Shown here one piece after another: positions 48,501 through 58,703 of a stretch of 64,000 nt of DNA. The notes beneath the pieces were generated by a model. That model was not told the DNA's origin. It saw only the letters and a program-made list of their open reading frames with translations, and made no database searches. The position numbers and the translations under genes are program-made. Source of the DNA: Theocolax elegans (Eukaryota; Arthropoda; Insecta; Hymenoptera; Cerocephalidae); assembly GCA_026168455.1 (NCBI GenBank), contig CM047425.1, positions 9,274,001-9,338,000 on the forward strand. The letters are read 5' to 3'. Positions within the stretch are counted from its first letter, which is position 1. Each line of letters begins with the position of its first letter.

Positions 48501-51500
48501 AATTTGTTAAATAATAAGCCACAGGTGTTTTAAAGCTGCCATTAATATTTAATAACATAAATACTAAAGCTTTTGTTGCATATTCACATTTATTTTGAGT
48601 ATTACTTCGTTCAACTTGCCCACCTAAATCAATCAATCCTTTAAACTCGTGGGAATTTTTGCAATACTGAACAAATTTTTTAATATTCATTTCATCGAAC
48701 GTGACATTAAAAACCAGTTTTCTATTTGGAAGTTCTTGTTCTACTATTTTTGAAACGTGCGTTATAATTTCTTGGCAAATACCAGGCTTATAGTTTTTTG
48801 AACAATTCCAACTGTTTAATGTTTCAACACAGGGTAAACATTTTAAAAAACTCTGTCGAACCATATTGTATGCTGCAGGAGAATGAAAATGTAATGTTCT
48901 TGCAAAAGTTTTTAAATGAGAAGGAAAAGGATCTGTAGGTTTCTTCGCTTTCATACGTCCTATTAACTCTTTTACATGCTCAGGTAGGCCCTAATAACAA
49001 TAAAAAAAATAAACACTTATGAGTACATTTTATAGAATAACTAATTCAACTTGTAAATGTATATTTCAATTAAAACATAATCGTGATAACTTTGCATTGT
49101 AATATATATAAAGTAATTATAAATAACTTTTTTTTGTACAAACAATTCTTGTTATTTGTTTAAGAAATAAAATATAAAAACTTGAAATTGACATTTAAAA
49201 AAAAAAAAAGAAAATTTTCATTTGCAAAATATGTATTGAACAAAGTTTTTTTTGTATGATATATACATGAATTCCAATATATTTGTAATGCGATAATGAT
49301 ATATATAATAATTATTTAAGATAAATTTTCAATTAACTACTGCAGTTAAACATATTGATGAAAGTAAAAGCTTTAATTAGTAATGTGATTAGTAAAAGGA
49401 CAGTTAAAGCAAAGAATAGGCAATATATAATATAATTTGTAAAATAAACTATATATATTTATTAGCTGCTTATTTTACAACTAAATAAAAGTAGAATTAA
49501 TCTTACAATGATAAAAACATTTTTTCTTAGTGTAATTTCATCATGCAATGTATAATAATACATTTACATAAATGCCTTATTTTATTAAATTTACTATTAC
49601 TTAGTCTTACAATAATCTTCTTATTTTATGATTAATGTTTCTTTTCTTAAGTATCGTATTAGCTTACAGAAATATCTTCTTTCTTATAGCTAACGTTCTA
49701 CGTACATAATAAAATTAACTTAATGATTATACTTTTGCACTAATGTTTACAAAATAACTGTATTTGTATAGAATACAGAATAACAATAAAAAATAAAAAT
49801 ACATAACCACGTATAATAATCATGTATATAAATTTTATTTTATAATTATTCCATTCCGTGTAAACGTAAATTAAATAAAAAAGATCAAAAAAACAAAATT
49901 CTTGTAAAAAAAAATCATAAAAAGAGAAATTAATACATTTTATACAAATACTAAAAACAAATAACAATACATCAAATTAAAAAATAATACCTGTATAAAT
50001 CATACATATGATAAATTTAATCGCAGAATACTTCAAACAAATATATTTTAATAATTTAATTTATATATTGTATTAAACTTATATACTACTTGTATAAATC
50101 TATCGCATGTAATATTAAATAAACTATATATTTTAATTTATAAAATAACCTCTAAATATTCTGCTGCTACTGAAGTTTTCTCCTGTCGCAAACATTTTAC
50201 AAGATCTTTGAAATTTCCTATTTTTTTTTGTCTCCTATAATTTTTTTTACGTACTGCAGCGATTTGAGAATTTTTGCAAATTGTGTACCTCAAAAAACGT
50301 GACCATGCTGCATCTGAGATAAAATCTGCTCTTGAAATGCAGTTCATTTTCATTCCATCCATAAAGCGTACTTTCTTTTCGGACACACAATTTTTATCTT
50401 CATCCTGCATACGTTTTCTAAAAATATAAAATCTTTTAAAATTTATTTTTCTTTGAAACTCACTAATTTAAGTAAAAGTATAAAGTACCTTTTCAAAGAG
50501 ATCTCCTTATTATTAATTGATTCTTCTTCATTATTTTGAGACGTTTCAACTTCATCCTTATTATCTAATAAAGATTCTGTTTTACATGGCTTTGCACAAA
50601 TTATATTATTAAAGGTAGAGTTAGTAGCGTTGATATCTTCATTGGATTCAATTATATTAGGAATATATTCTGTTTGTTTTGATAACTCCATTTGCATCTT
50701 CTCGTTACTATTTGGCAAAGCAATAGTATTTGTTATATTGCACAACACTTTTGTACATCCAACATTTGGTATTGCATTTGATAAAAGCCTTCTAATGTGA
50801 GTGTAACCATCAGTTTTATGATATGAATAAGATTCAAAATGATCACTACATACTCTTGAATTAGTAGTTACAGAAGTTACTCCAGTAACCTGCTTCCATT
50901 TTTCTCTTAAATTAAGATTATTGGGAAATCTACAATTATACAAAACCATTATTCAACCAAACATTATTAAAACATGAGTGACTTTCTAAATAAACTAAAT
51001 TCTAAATGCATATTTTCAAAATAATATGAGAAGTGAACAGTATTATACATATTGAACATATTTTGAAAACATTAGTTAAGTCTTATTAAGTGTGTTATAC
51101 ATAAATTACAATAAATTTATTCTTACTTGTGAAAGCTACGTGTGTCATCACCAGGAACAGGCTGCTTTTTACATACAACACAAGTTTTTGTCATGTTGTT
51201 AATAAAAAAACATTTATTTTAATTCATAAATTTACTTCATAAATTATAAAATAATATTATAACTATAACTATTAAGTAAAAAAGTAACTATTTATATTAG
51301 GTTATAAAGTCAATTTTTTCATCTTGTCTGTAGACTTGTATACAGCGCAGAGCGCGCATGCGCACCAACAGACAGAGACAGAGAGGGCCCCGCGATATTC
51401 TTTCTCTTTCTACCAATAGGACGAATTTTTCCTTGTCTCCCCTACTCTATATGTAATATCTCTATGGTACCAAACCGCTCAGTGGCATAATTAATAGGAT

Positions 51501-52898
51501 AAAAGATATACACTTTTTTCTGTAAAGCTAACTGCAAAAATAAAAAAGTTCAACATGGCTGTCAGTTGCCAATAAACATAAACTTTTTCAATTCAAGATA
51601 ATTAATAATTTTAAAAATACTGGTAGATTCTACTTTTCATTTGCAATAAAAAATATCTGTATAAATTTTCTCCTAAGATTAATAGTTTTACAGAAAAAAA
51701 AATTCATAAAGCTATTGGTATAATAAAAAAAATTCATATAAAGATATTCGTATCATATTTCTATATGAATTTAATATATATATATATATGTATTCTCAGA
51801 ATTATTAATAAAGTAAAGTAAATATTATAATACATAGATAAAAATGAATTTAGTGATCTACACGTGCCAAATCATTTTTATTTATATTACATACCAAAAA
51901 TGTAACATTAAATTTTACATTATGTTTAAGACGACGCGTAAGGTTAAACGTTGGTATAATGTATATTAAAATGTAAATATATTATAACATTCGTAACTGA
52001 TCGAAAATAAAAATTAGATAGTGACGATGACTACGAAATCGTTGCTGAAAGTCGATCATCCTCGGCTCTCGCCATACCTATGGCTTTGCCGTTGAGAAGA
52101 ACGAGTAACAAACCAATTCGTAGATACGAGGAATGGGATGAAAAAGGAAAGGATTCAAAGATATCAAAGATCTTCCAGCTGACGGTGACAGCATTATCAT
52201 TTTTAGCATTTGGCGGATATCTGTTGACTCTCATCATTACCGCTATCAGGCGCAATCAAAATACCGGGAACCAGCAAAATGTCATTGTACTTTCGGTAAA
52301 GTGTTTTTTTTTATCTTAGCTATACATATGCATCACTTGTCATTTCAATCATGAATAAAAATTTTGTTTAAACTAATTGTAATATTGTTTTTTTTAATGA
52401 AAATAAATAAACTGAACGCGCGTTTAAGGTAAAATGTAGGGTAAAATCGAAAGGTTATAGAAATTTTGAAAATTTTCAATGACCGAAAATGTCGAGTGTT
52501 TATCTTAAACGAATTTTTTCTTCGTGCTTTTGCATCATATTAGATAATCGATACCTACCACTTTTTTCCATGTAATTTTTATCGGAACAAGCTGAAATAA
52601 TGATTATCGCGAGTGAAAAAGAAACGTAGCTGATTTATCTTTATCTTGAATAGAACCGACAAAAAAGTTTACACAAAAAATGCATTTGGAATAATACGTG
52701 TACTAAAGTAACTCGAGCAACTCGCTCGGTGCACACGCACTTAAAACTTAGCCTAGTAACCAAGTTTAATTTAGTATCTAAACAATGTAATGAAACTGCA
52801 GGTTACGGTAAGAATTGACCGATTTCAATTACACACTCATCATCATTATTTTCAATAAAATATTAATATTTATGTTAAATGCTTAAAAAAAGATAATT

Positions 52899-52934
<36 letters not shown>

Positions 52935-54247
52935 GCTGTTTCGCGTTAAGTGGTATAATGAAAATTTTAAATCGCACCAAATTTTGAGAACAGACTGGAA
53001 ATATCTTCCAGAAAATAGATACAAATTTTTGGGTGTCAAAAATAGTTTGACTGAGATTTAATCCACCATAAAAAATGGGAATTTTTCAATTTTAAAAAAA
53101 AATTGCTAGTTTCAAAGCGATTTATCTCAAAATATGAGATCGGACACCCACAAATATAAAAAAAATTGTATATCAAAAAAAGGTCACCACGCCACAATTG
53201 ATTTTGATCTATAAACACAGCTCAAAAGATCACATTTTTCAAGAGCTTTCGAATGGCGGTGGTTAGATTATTGGCCAAAACTACTGGTGAAAGTTATGTC
53301 TTAAAATACATGAAAATTAGTGATTTTACGAGGTTTATGAGGCATAACATTCACCAGCGATCTTGGCCAATAATCCGCCACTCGAAAGCTCTTGAAAAAT
53401 GTGATCTTTTGAGCGGTGTTAGATCCAAATAAATTGTGGCGTAGCGCCTTCTTTTGATAATCAATATTTCCGGGTGTCCTATCTCTTCGAGATTTTAAAA
53501 TTAAGAATTGTAACCTGGGTAGATAATTTCTAAAGATTATTTTGTACAAAAGTTGTAGGTAATGTTTTTTCAAAAAAGTCAATAAATTTGGCTTTGAAAA
53601 TAGCAATTTTTTTAAAAAATTAAAAAATTTCCATTTTTTATGGTGGAATAACTCTCAGTCAAATTATTTTAAACACCTAAAATTTTTTTTCTATTTTCTG
53701 GAAAATATTTCCAGTCTGTTCTCAAAATTTTTAAATTGTTACTATACACATTATAATAATTTTTTTAAGTTTAACCATATTGTTATTTTTTACTTCTATG
53801 TATATATGCTGCTGAGAAAAAAGTTTTAGTAAAAATGTCAATTTTGTTAAAATTCAAAAAATTACTATAATGTGTAGTAGTAATTTACGCAACTTATGGT
53901 AAATATATTACAAAAATTGTGGTAAAAATTACTATACAGTATAGTTATTTTTTTTAATTTTGACAGTTTATATTTTCATTACTTGAAACTATTGTAATTT
54001 TTACTACAACTTTTTTCTCATCGTGTCTGCAAAGGAAAGCGAACGTATCCTACTATTTAACCCTTTACACTTATTTAAATCATCTACATTCTGTATGCAC
54101 TTTCAGAATTTGCAGAGCCTCCAAAAAATAAAACGACCCAAACGAAGTTTCATCATATACGATCCTACCGAAAATGACTTTGGCCCGGAGAGACTGTATA
54201 GAGGAATGATAATGTTATCCAGCGACTTTGGTCAACATTTTCATTGA
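45527..54247 (+). CDS. Small single-pass membrane protein of unknown function, 192 aa
   Basis: Manual model: exons 45527-45686, 52018-52295 and 54107-54247, in frame. It starts with a signal peptide (MKLKNFILIFSILIVPCIAS). A polar region with DDDYEIVAE and a basic RRTSNKPIRRYEEWDEKGK follows. A clear membrane span comes next (LTVTALSFLAFGGYLLTLII), then a short tail ending FIIYDPTENDFGPERLY and FGQHFH. Topology would be type I with a small C-terminal domain. AATAAA at 54281 is a plausible poly(A) signal. Intron 1 (6.3 kb) contains the P-type transposon. I do not recognise the family. It is divergently paired with the 240-aa gene. Confidence 0.78.
45728..45795. repeat. Possible terminus of the GGGC-TTTCACG inverted-repeat family
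   Basis: GGGGCATTCCGTGTGAAATC followed by AGATGAAAATTTTAAAATTA resembles the ends at 31800 and 52933. No opposite end was found, so this is a solo fragment at most. Confidence 0.35.
46147..46154. repeat. Left 8-bp target-site duplication (GTACCAAA)
   Basis: Identical to 51467-51474, directly outside the terminal inverted repeats. Confidence 0.92.
46750..51194 (-). CDS. P-element/THAP9-type transposase, 1005 aa, apparently intact
   Basis: Minus-strand exons 51194-51127, 50929-50489, 50417-50150 and 48990-46750 join in frame. The N-terminus is a THAP zinc-binding domain: C5, C8, C50 and H53 (C-x2-C-x41-C-x2-H), with FP at 24-25, W34 and AIPN further on. Exon 1 ends inside this domain. In the large exon, FDEM (D358), TFDGDE (D453) and SQDHVEMFFALIRR (E722) sit where the RNase H-like catalytic acidic residues of P transposases are expected, and FFDPCHMLKLVRN (D495) is a hallmark of the family. 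NGFTNNPTTIQFQ follows the catalytic Glu as in THAP9. All splice sites have GT/AG. No premature stop is visible, so the protein may be functional. The catalytic assignments come from motif recall, not an alignment. Confidence 0.88.
48991..50149. other. Transposase intron 3
   Basis: 1159 bp AT-rich intron between GAG|GTTATT and TTATTAG|GGC. If retained, translation adds only Val-Ile-Leu before a stop. No other content was recognised. Confidence 0.6.
51467..51474. repeat. Right 8-bp target-site duplication (GTACCAAA)
   Basis: Identical to 46147-46154. Removing the element and one copy restores a continuous intron. Confidence 0.92.
52933..53740. repeat. Foldback element, GGGCTGTTTCGCG end
   Basis: Long imperfect inverted repeat. 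On both arms, AGACTGGAAATAT and CCAGAAAATAGA are followed by TTTGACTGAGA and CCACCATAAAAAATGG. The centre has GAAAGCTCTTGAAAAATGTG on one arm and its inverse on the other. The left terminus matches the family at 31800-38866, and the right terminus appears truncated. Non-coding. Confidence 0.75.
53811..54025. repeat. Palindromic MITE, GCTGAGAAAAAA ends
   Basis: Begins GCTGAGAAAAAAGTTTTAGT and ends ACTACAACTTTTTTCTCATC, with an AT-rich palindromic centre. It ends about 80 bp before coding exon 3. Confidence 0.7.
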
Positions 54248-55490
54248 GATTTACCTTCACAGGATATATCTTGTAGTTGTAATAAAAATATTGTAGTATT
54301 TATTAATTAATGTAATTTAAGAAGAAAAATAAATAAATACATATTTATCGCAAGAGATACTTAACAATATTATATTAATTATCATTAAAATAAAAGATAA
54401 ATTCGAACAATCTGTGCACGAACTATAAATTATCAAAAATTCGAAAAATTGTATAATAACGCGTTTTAACGAAACCGACGAGGATGTAAAATAAAAAGCA
54501 CGTCACTCGCGTGTGTCCAATTATTTTTTTAAAGACAATCTTTCTTCGGTGATCGTCTAACCGATCGGAAGAAAATCTTAAAATCCAATAAAATCGAATA
54601 GAGGTTTGCAATGTATATACATACTCTCCAAGATTATTCTCGGCTCGAAGAGGCTTGCCTGCACCAGCTTTGAACCGCGTGTATACTATCCAAATAAACA
54701 CTCGATTGTATACCGCAGTTAGTTATACAAAGATAACCATATGGCTCGGGCAGACTTGTGTATATGTATATATACATATATACATATATATCGAAAATAT
54801 AATGAGAAATGCCGTGATTATGTATTAGGTATAGAAATAAAGTAAGAAAGAGAAAAAAGAGAATAGAGAGAAAAAGAGAGAGATAGAACCTTGTTAGATT
54901 TATTGAACTTTTGGCGAAACAATGTTGCCCGAATCAATTTACGTTTAAACGACATTCAGTTTATATACTCGTCGGCTCTGGTTATGTTATGCACATGTAG
55001 GTACACGTATATATACGTAGATAGTTGAATACTTTAGTTTCCATCAAACATATTGCGGTAAGAGTTCGAATTCGAATGGACTTTGCGCACTTAAATTTTT
55101 GAGTCCGCGTTTCGTATTTATACGTTCCAAATTTCATTTTATATTTCATTATAGAGTATATATATACGTGTAATTTATACGTTAAATTAGGTCAGTTTAA
55201 ATATTTGGAAATGTTTGTTCTTAAGATTCGTTCGAGTATAAAGATATTTTTAATTATTTTCATAATACAGCACATGATCTTTTAAGCGTGGGTTGAATAA
55301 AATTACTAATATCCCGCATTTTATTTGAATGTTAATAATTTTTTTAACAATATACAATGTGGTAAAATAATAAGTTAAACACAAGTCAGTGACATGGATT
55401 GCAAGCACAAATTGTGAAAATAGTAATTTTTTTATATACTTAAATGCAATTTTTACTTATTGTAAATATAATTGTCATATCATTATTGTA

Positions 55491-56336
55491 GAGGCCTCAA
55501 CTAAACAAATATTTCGTTTCGTTTACATTTTTCCTTCTCAACAAATATTTTGTTACTATTTAATTTAGCTTTATAAAAATTAACAAAACTTTGTGTATAA
55601 TTTTGTTCAGTTGCCAAAGCAAAAAACGTTAAAAAAAAAAACGTATTTTTATGAAACTAAAACTAAATTATAATTATTAAAACAAAATGAATTTAACCAT
55701 AGTGGACAAAGGGTATAATGAGCCTGCTTTATTCCAAAAATAAAGCATTTAGTTCGGAAAGACCGATAATTATATATAAATTATAATTAGTTATTATTAT
55801 TTTCAACGAAATCCAATTTATTTTAGTTTCAATATATTTTTATGACGAAAATCAAATAATATATAAATCCTTTTTAAACGAATTAATTTCGTTTGCTTTT
55901 CTTTATATATTATTTTATATTTACTATATTATATAATGATAATAGTTTGAAACTAGACACGCACGCGCACGCACACACACACACACCCACATATTTTCAT
56001 ATTGTATCATACAGTTGTATATATTGTAAATAATTGTCTATCTTTAACAACCCTTATTTATTTGAATAATTAAAGTTTTTTTTCATTATCTGCTCGAATG
56101 GCTTTGTTTCATTTTTATTACTTATAATAACGATACCTTCTAACGTTTGATATTAAAAACTAAATAAATCCATATTTATTTAAATGAGTTTTTTTATGAA
56201 ACATAAACATAAATATGTAAGTTTAGTTCGTTTAAACAAAAATAAAAATAAACAATATTGTGATTTAACAAAGTAAAATGAGAAATATAAAAAATTAAAC
56301 TAATTAATTTTTCCTATTTCGTTTAGTTGAGGTCTC
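55491..56336. repeat. TIR element with GAGGCCTCAACTAAAC ends
   Basis: The left end GAGGCCTCAACTAAACAAAT pairs with a right end reading, reverse complemented, GAGACCTCAACTAAACGAAA. TA flanks both ends, consistent with a TA target duplication. The interior is AT-rich with a short CA/CG repeat and no protein. Confidence 0.6.
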
Positions 56337-57056
56337 TAAATTACTGTATTTACAAACAAAGTATCATTACGAAAATGGTTAGTTCGACATGTCGTAAATA
56401 TAGTCTATTGTGATGTGTATACATAATCGTGTCTATATATCCGAGTATTACATATACGTAAACGAAAAAGATGAATTTATAATGCAAGGTTAACGTCCTC
56501 GTAGAAAACAAACGAAATATCATCAAACCCGTAAGGTGACTATATACGAGGAAGTTAGGAATACATGTGTATCCAAAACATATTATCCAAGGGTGATAAG
56601 ATTGACTAATAATCTTATCGAAAATAAGCTTCTCATTAAGTCCTAAAGTTCGAAAGTATGACTCGACACTTAGTTACTACTCGCATCATCTTCTATAGAT
56701 TGATAACCGAACGCAGCATCAGCTGACGTAATACGTTTAAGAGGCGACTCTACACTGTACCATAGATTATACACACATACTGATAATGCAGTGTGGCAAT
56801 TTTCATTTAACTTATGAAATATTTCTGTGGGTCAACCCCGAATGTACCTATACACTAAAATGATACATTGTTTCATGTAAATTTTTTGCAACGATGCAAT
56901 TCCTTTTTTCTCTTCGTGATATATAATTTTCTGTAATTAATAAAATCTAAATCATCTTGAAACATTTTAAAGTACTCACAACATTCGTTTCAAAATGTAT
57001 AACTTTTAAGTTCGTTTGTTAAGAATACTGATTTTAAAATATGAATAATCATATAT

Positions 57057-57268
57057 ACATGGAGAAAAAATTTGTAGTATAGATGACAATGTTGTTTAGT
57101 AATAGATACTTGACAAATGATAAAAAATACTATTTGTTATAGGAACAATTTACTACATATCTATTGATATTTATTATAGGTCTTGTATATTTTCCTATGA
57201 AAAAATAGTAATTTTTATCATTTTCAACTCTCTCTCTCGCTCTCTGCCTGTCTGTCTGTCTGTCTGTC

Positions 57269-57306
<38 letters not shown>

Positions 57307-57542
57307 TGTCTCGCTCTCTCTCCCTCTGTCTCTCTCTGTCTCGCTCTGTCTCGCTTTTTCTCTCTCTCTCCCTCTCTCCCTCTCTCTCTCTCTCTCTCTG
57401 TTTCTCTCTCTCTCCTTCCCTCTCTCTCTCACTCTCTCTCTTTCTCTCTGCCTCTCTCTGTCTCTCGCTCTCTCTGTCTGTCTGTCTCTCTCTTTCTCTC
57501 TCTCCATGATTACTATACCTCATTGTCATTTTGACAATGACT
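57057..57542. repeat. MITE interrupted by a 280-bp CT-rich microsatellite
   Basis: The left part (ATGGAGAAAAAA, GACAATGTTGTTTAGTAATA, TGACAAATGATAAAAA) and the right part (TTTTTATCATTTTCAACTCT, CTCCATGATTACTATACC) match the element at 60907-61171. At about 57226-57505 the short CTCTG-CTCC segment of the sibling copies is replaced by CTCT/CTGT repeats. The right terminus is missing. Confidence 0.75.
57226..57505. repeat. (TCTC/TGTC)n microsatellite
   Basis: About 280 bp of CT-rich tetranucleotide repeats with interspersed TGTC and CCTC units. Its minus-strand translations are low-complexity Arg/Glu artefacts, not genes. Confidence 0.95.
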
Positions 57543-58703
57543 TGCATTTTTTATTTTCTAATTTTATCAAACTAAAGTTTCAAGTTTAACAAGTGTTTAA
57601 GGGTAGCAATGTAATATAAAATACTTGGATGTCGGACTCAAAAAATAATAAATTTTAATATTTTTTATAAACAAAAGGATAAATTTTTGGAAAAAATCCT
57701 GAACGCCATGCCCTTAAGCGTGTTTTAAATAGTATACTCAAATTTTTTGAGATTTTTAAATTTGTAATGAAATTCTGGTTTTTGCGTTGAAAATTCAGGT
57801 CTTTTTAGCTAATTACCGACCGAAAATTGTTTATTCAATTATTATTACCAAATTTATTTTTTCTTAAAAAATCAAAACGCCATGCCCTCGCTTTTGATTA
57901 TCCCGTCAAACGCATCCATACAATCCTCCAACTAAAAATAATAAATATTTATCGTACATTTATTGAATTTAACGTAATTTACACAACACAAAATGTATTA
58001 AAAGTATTCAAAACCTTAAAAGAACGAAATAATAAGATATAATAAGAGAACGAAAAGTACCCCTCTACGTGGAGAAGAAAAGACGATAACGAAACAAACA
58101 ACAATACATAAATTCGAATGTATACCTAAAACCAAAGTTTATTATTACCATCCATAATAAACGAAATGAAAAAGAAAAAGAAAAGAAGGAAATAATTAGA
58201 ATGGTTTGAGATGAGCACTTAATTTCGGGTAAAGGCTATTCTTAACAACAATAACCGAGAGAGTTGTTTATTTGTGCAGCATCTTCCGTAGCAATGCCCC
58301 GCGCAGCGATCCTCTAACCAATCGTTGACGCGCAACGCCTACCAAGATTCATCTCGAGAGCCAATCCCGTATTGGAATCTTTTTCCCTAAAAAGAAAATT
58401 TGGTTGATCGGATATATTTCGGAAAGACCCACCGATATACTTCTCAGTCACACGTACGTCTTTCAATTTCGATGTGATTTTTCGCTCTTCCATATATCCG
58501 TAGATGTTATGTTCCATAGAATCGAATCACGTACATCATATGATACATTATGCTTGTTTGATCGAAATTTCTAAAGAGAACAGTGAACAATTAGTGAATG
58601 ATTTATTCATACATTAGTTTATTTTTTTAATTAACGTGCTATAAGTGTTTGGAACATTTGATATTAATTTAGTTGTGCTGCTGCTGCTGATTATATTTTC
58701 AGA

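Larger units (their letters stand above)
46155..51466 (-). mobile_element. P-element-type DNA transposon, 5312 bp, complete
   Basis: Terminal inverted repeats start CATAGAGATATTACATATAG on both strands and are about 23 bp long. The element is flanked by an exact 8-bp direct repeat GTACCAAA (46147-46154 and 51467-51474), the target-site duplication length typical of P elements. The TIR start CATAGAGATATTACATA resembles the fly P-element end CATGATGAAATAACATA. It encodes one minus-strand THAP transposase without visible frameshifts. It sits in intron 1 of the 192-aa membrane protein gene, in the opposite orientation. Unusual for a typical 3-kb P element, about 1.2 kb of intron 3 lies between transposase exons. 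Confidence 0.93.
52296..54106. other. Intron 2 of the 192-aa protein gene
   Basis: Holds a TA microsatellite (about 52902-52932), a foldback element (52933-53740) and a palindromic MITE (53811-54025). The first 600 bp show nothing else. Confidence 0.6.
54248..58703. other. Intergenic region upstream of the homeobox gene
   Basis: Contains the poly(A) signal of the preceding gene (54281), a TIR element (55491-56336) and a MITE with a large CT tract (57057-57542). A GC-richer patch at 58230-58510 may be promoter or 5' leader of the homeobox gene. A TTTTCAG acceptor just before its ATG suggests an upstream non-coding exon. Confidence 0.5.

Noticed and set aside
45728..51700. Larger inverted-repeat element enclosing the P-type element
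   Set aside because: A left terminus-like sequence is present at 45728, but no matching right end was found before 52018.
57130..57547. Two minus-strand open frames made of Arg/Glu repeats
   Set aside because: They are translations of the CT-rich microsatellite, with no splice or conservation context.
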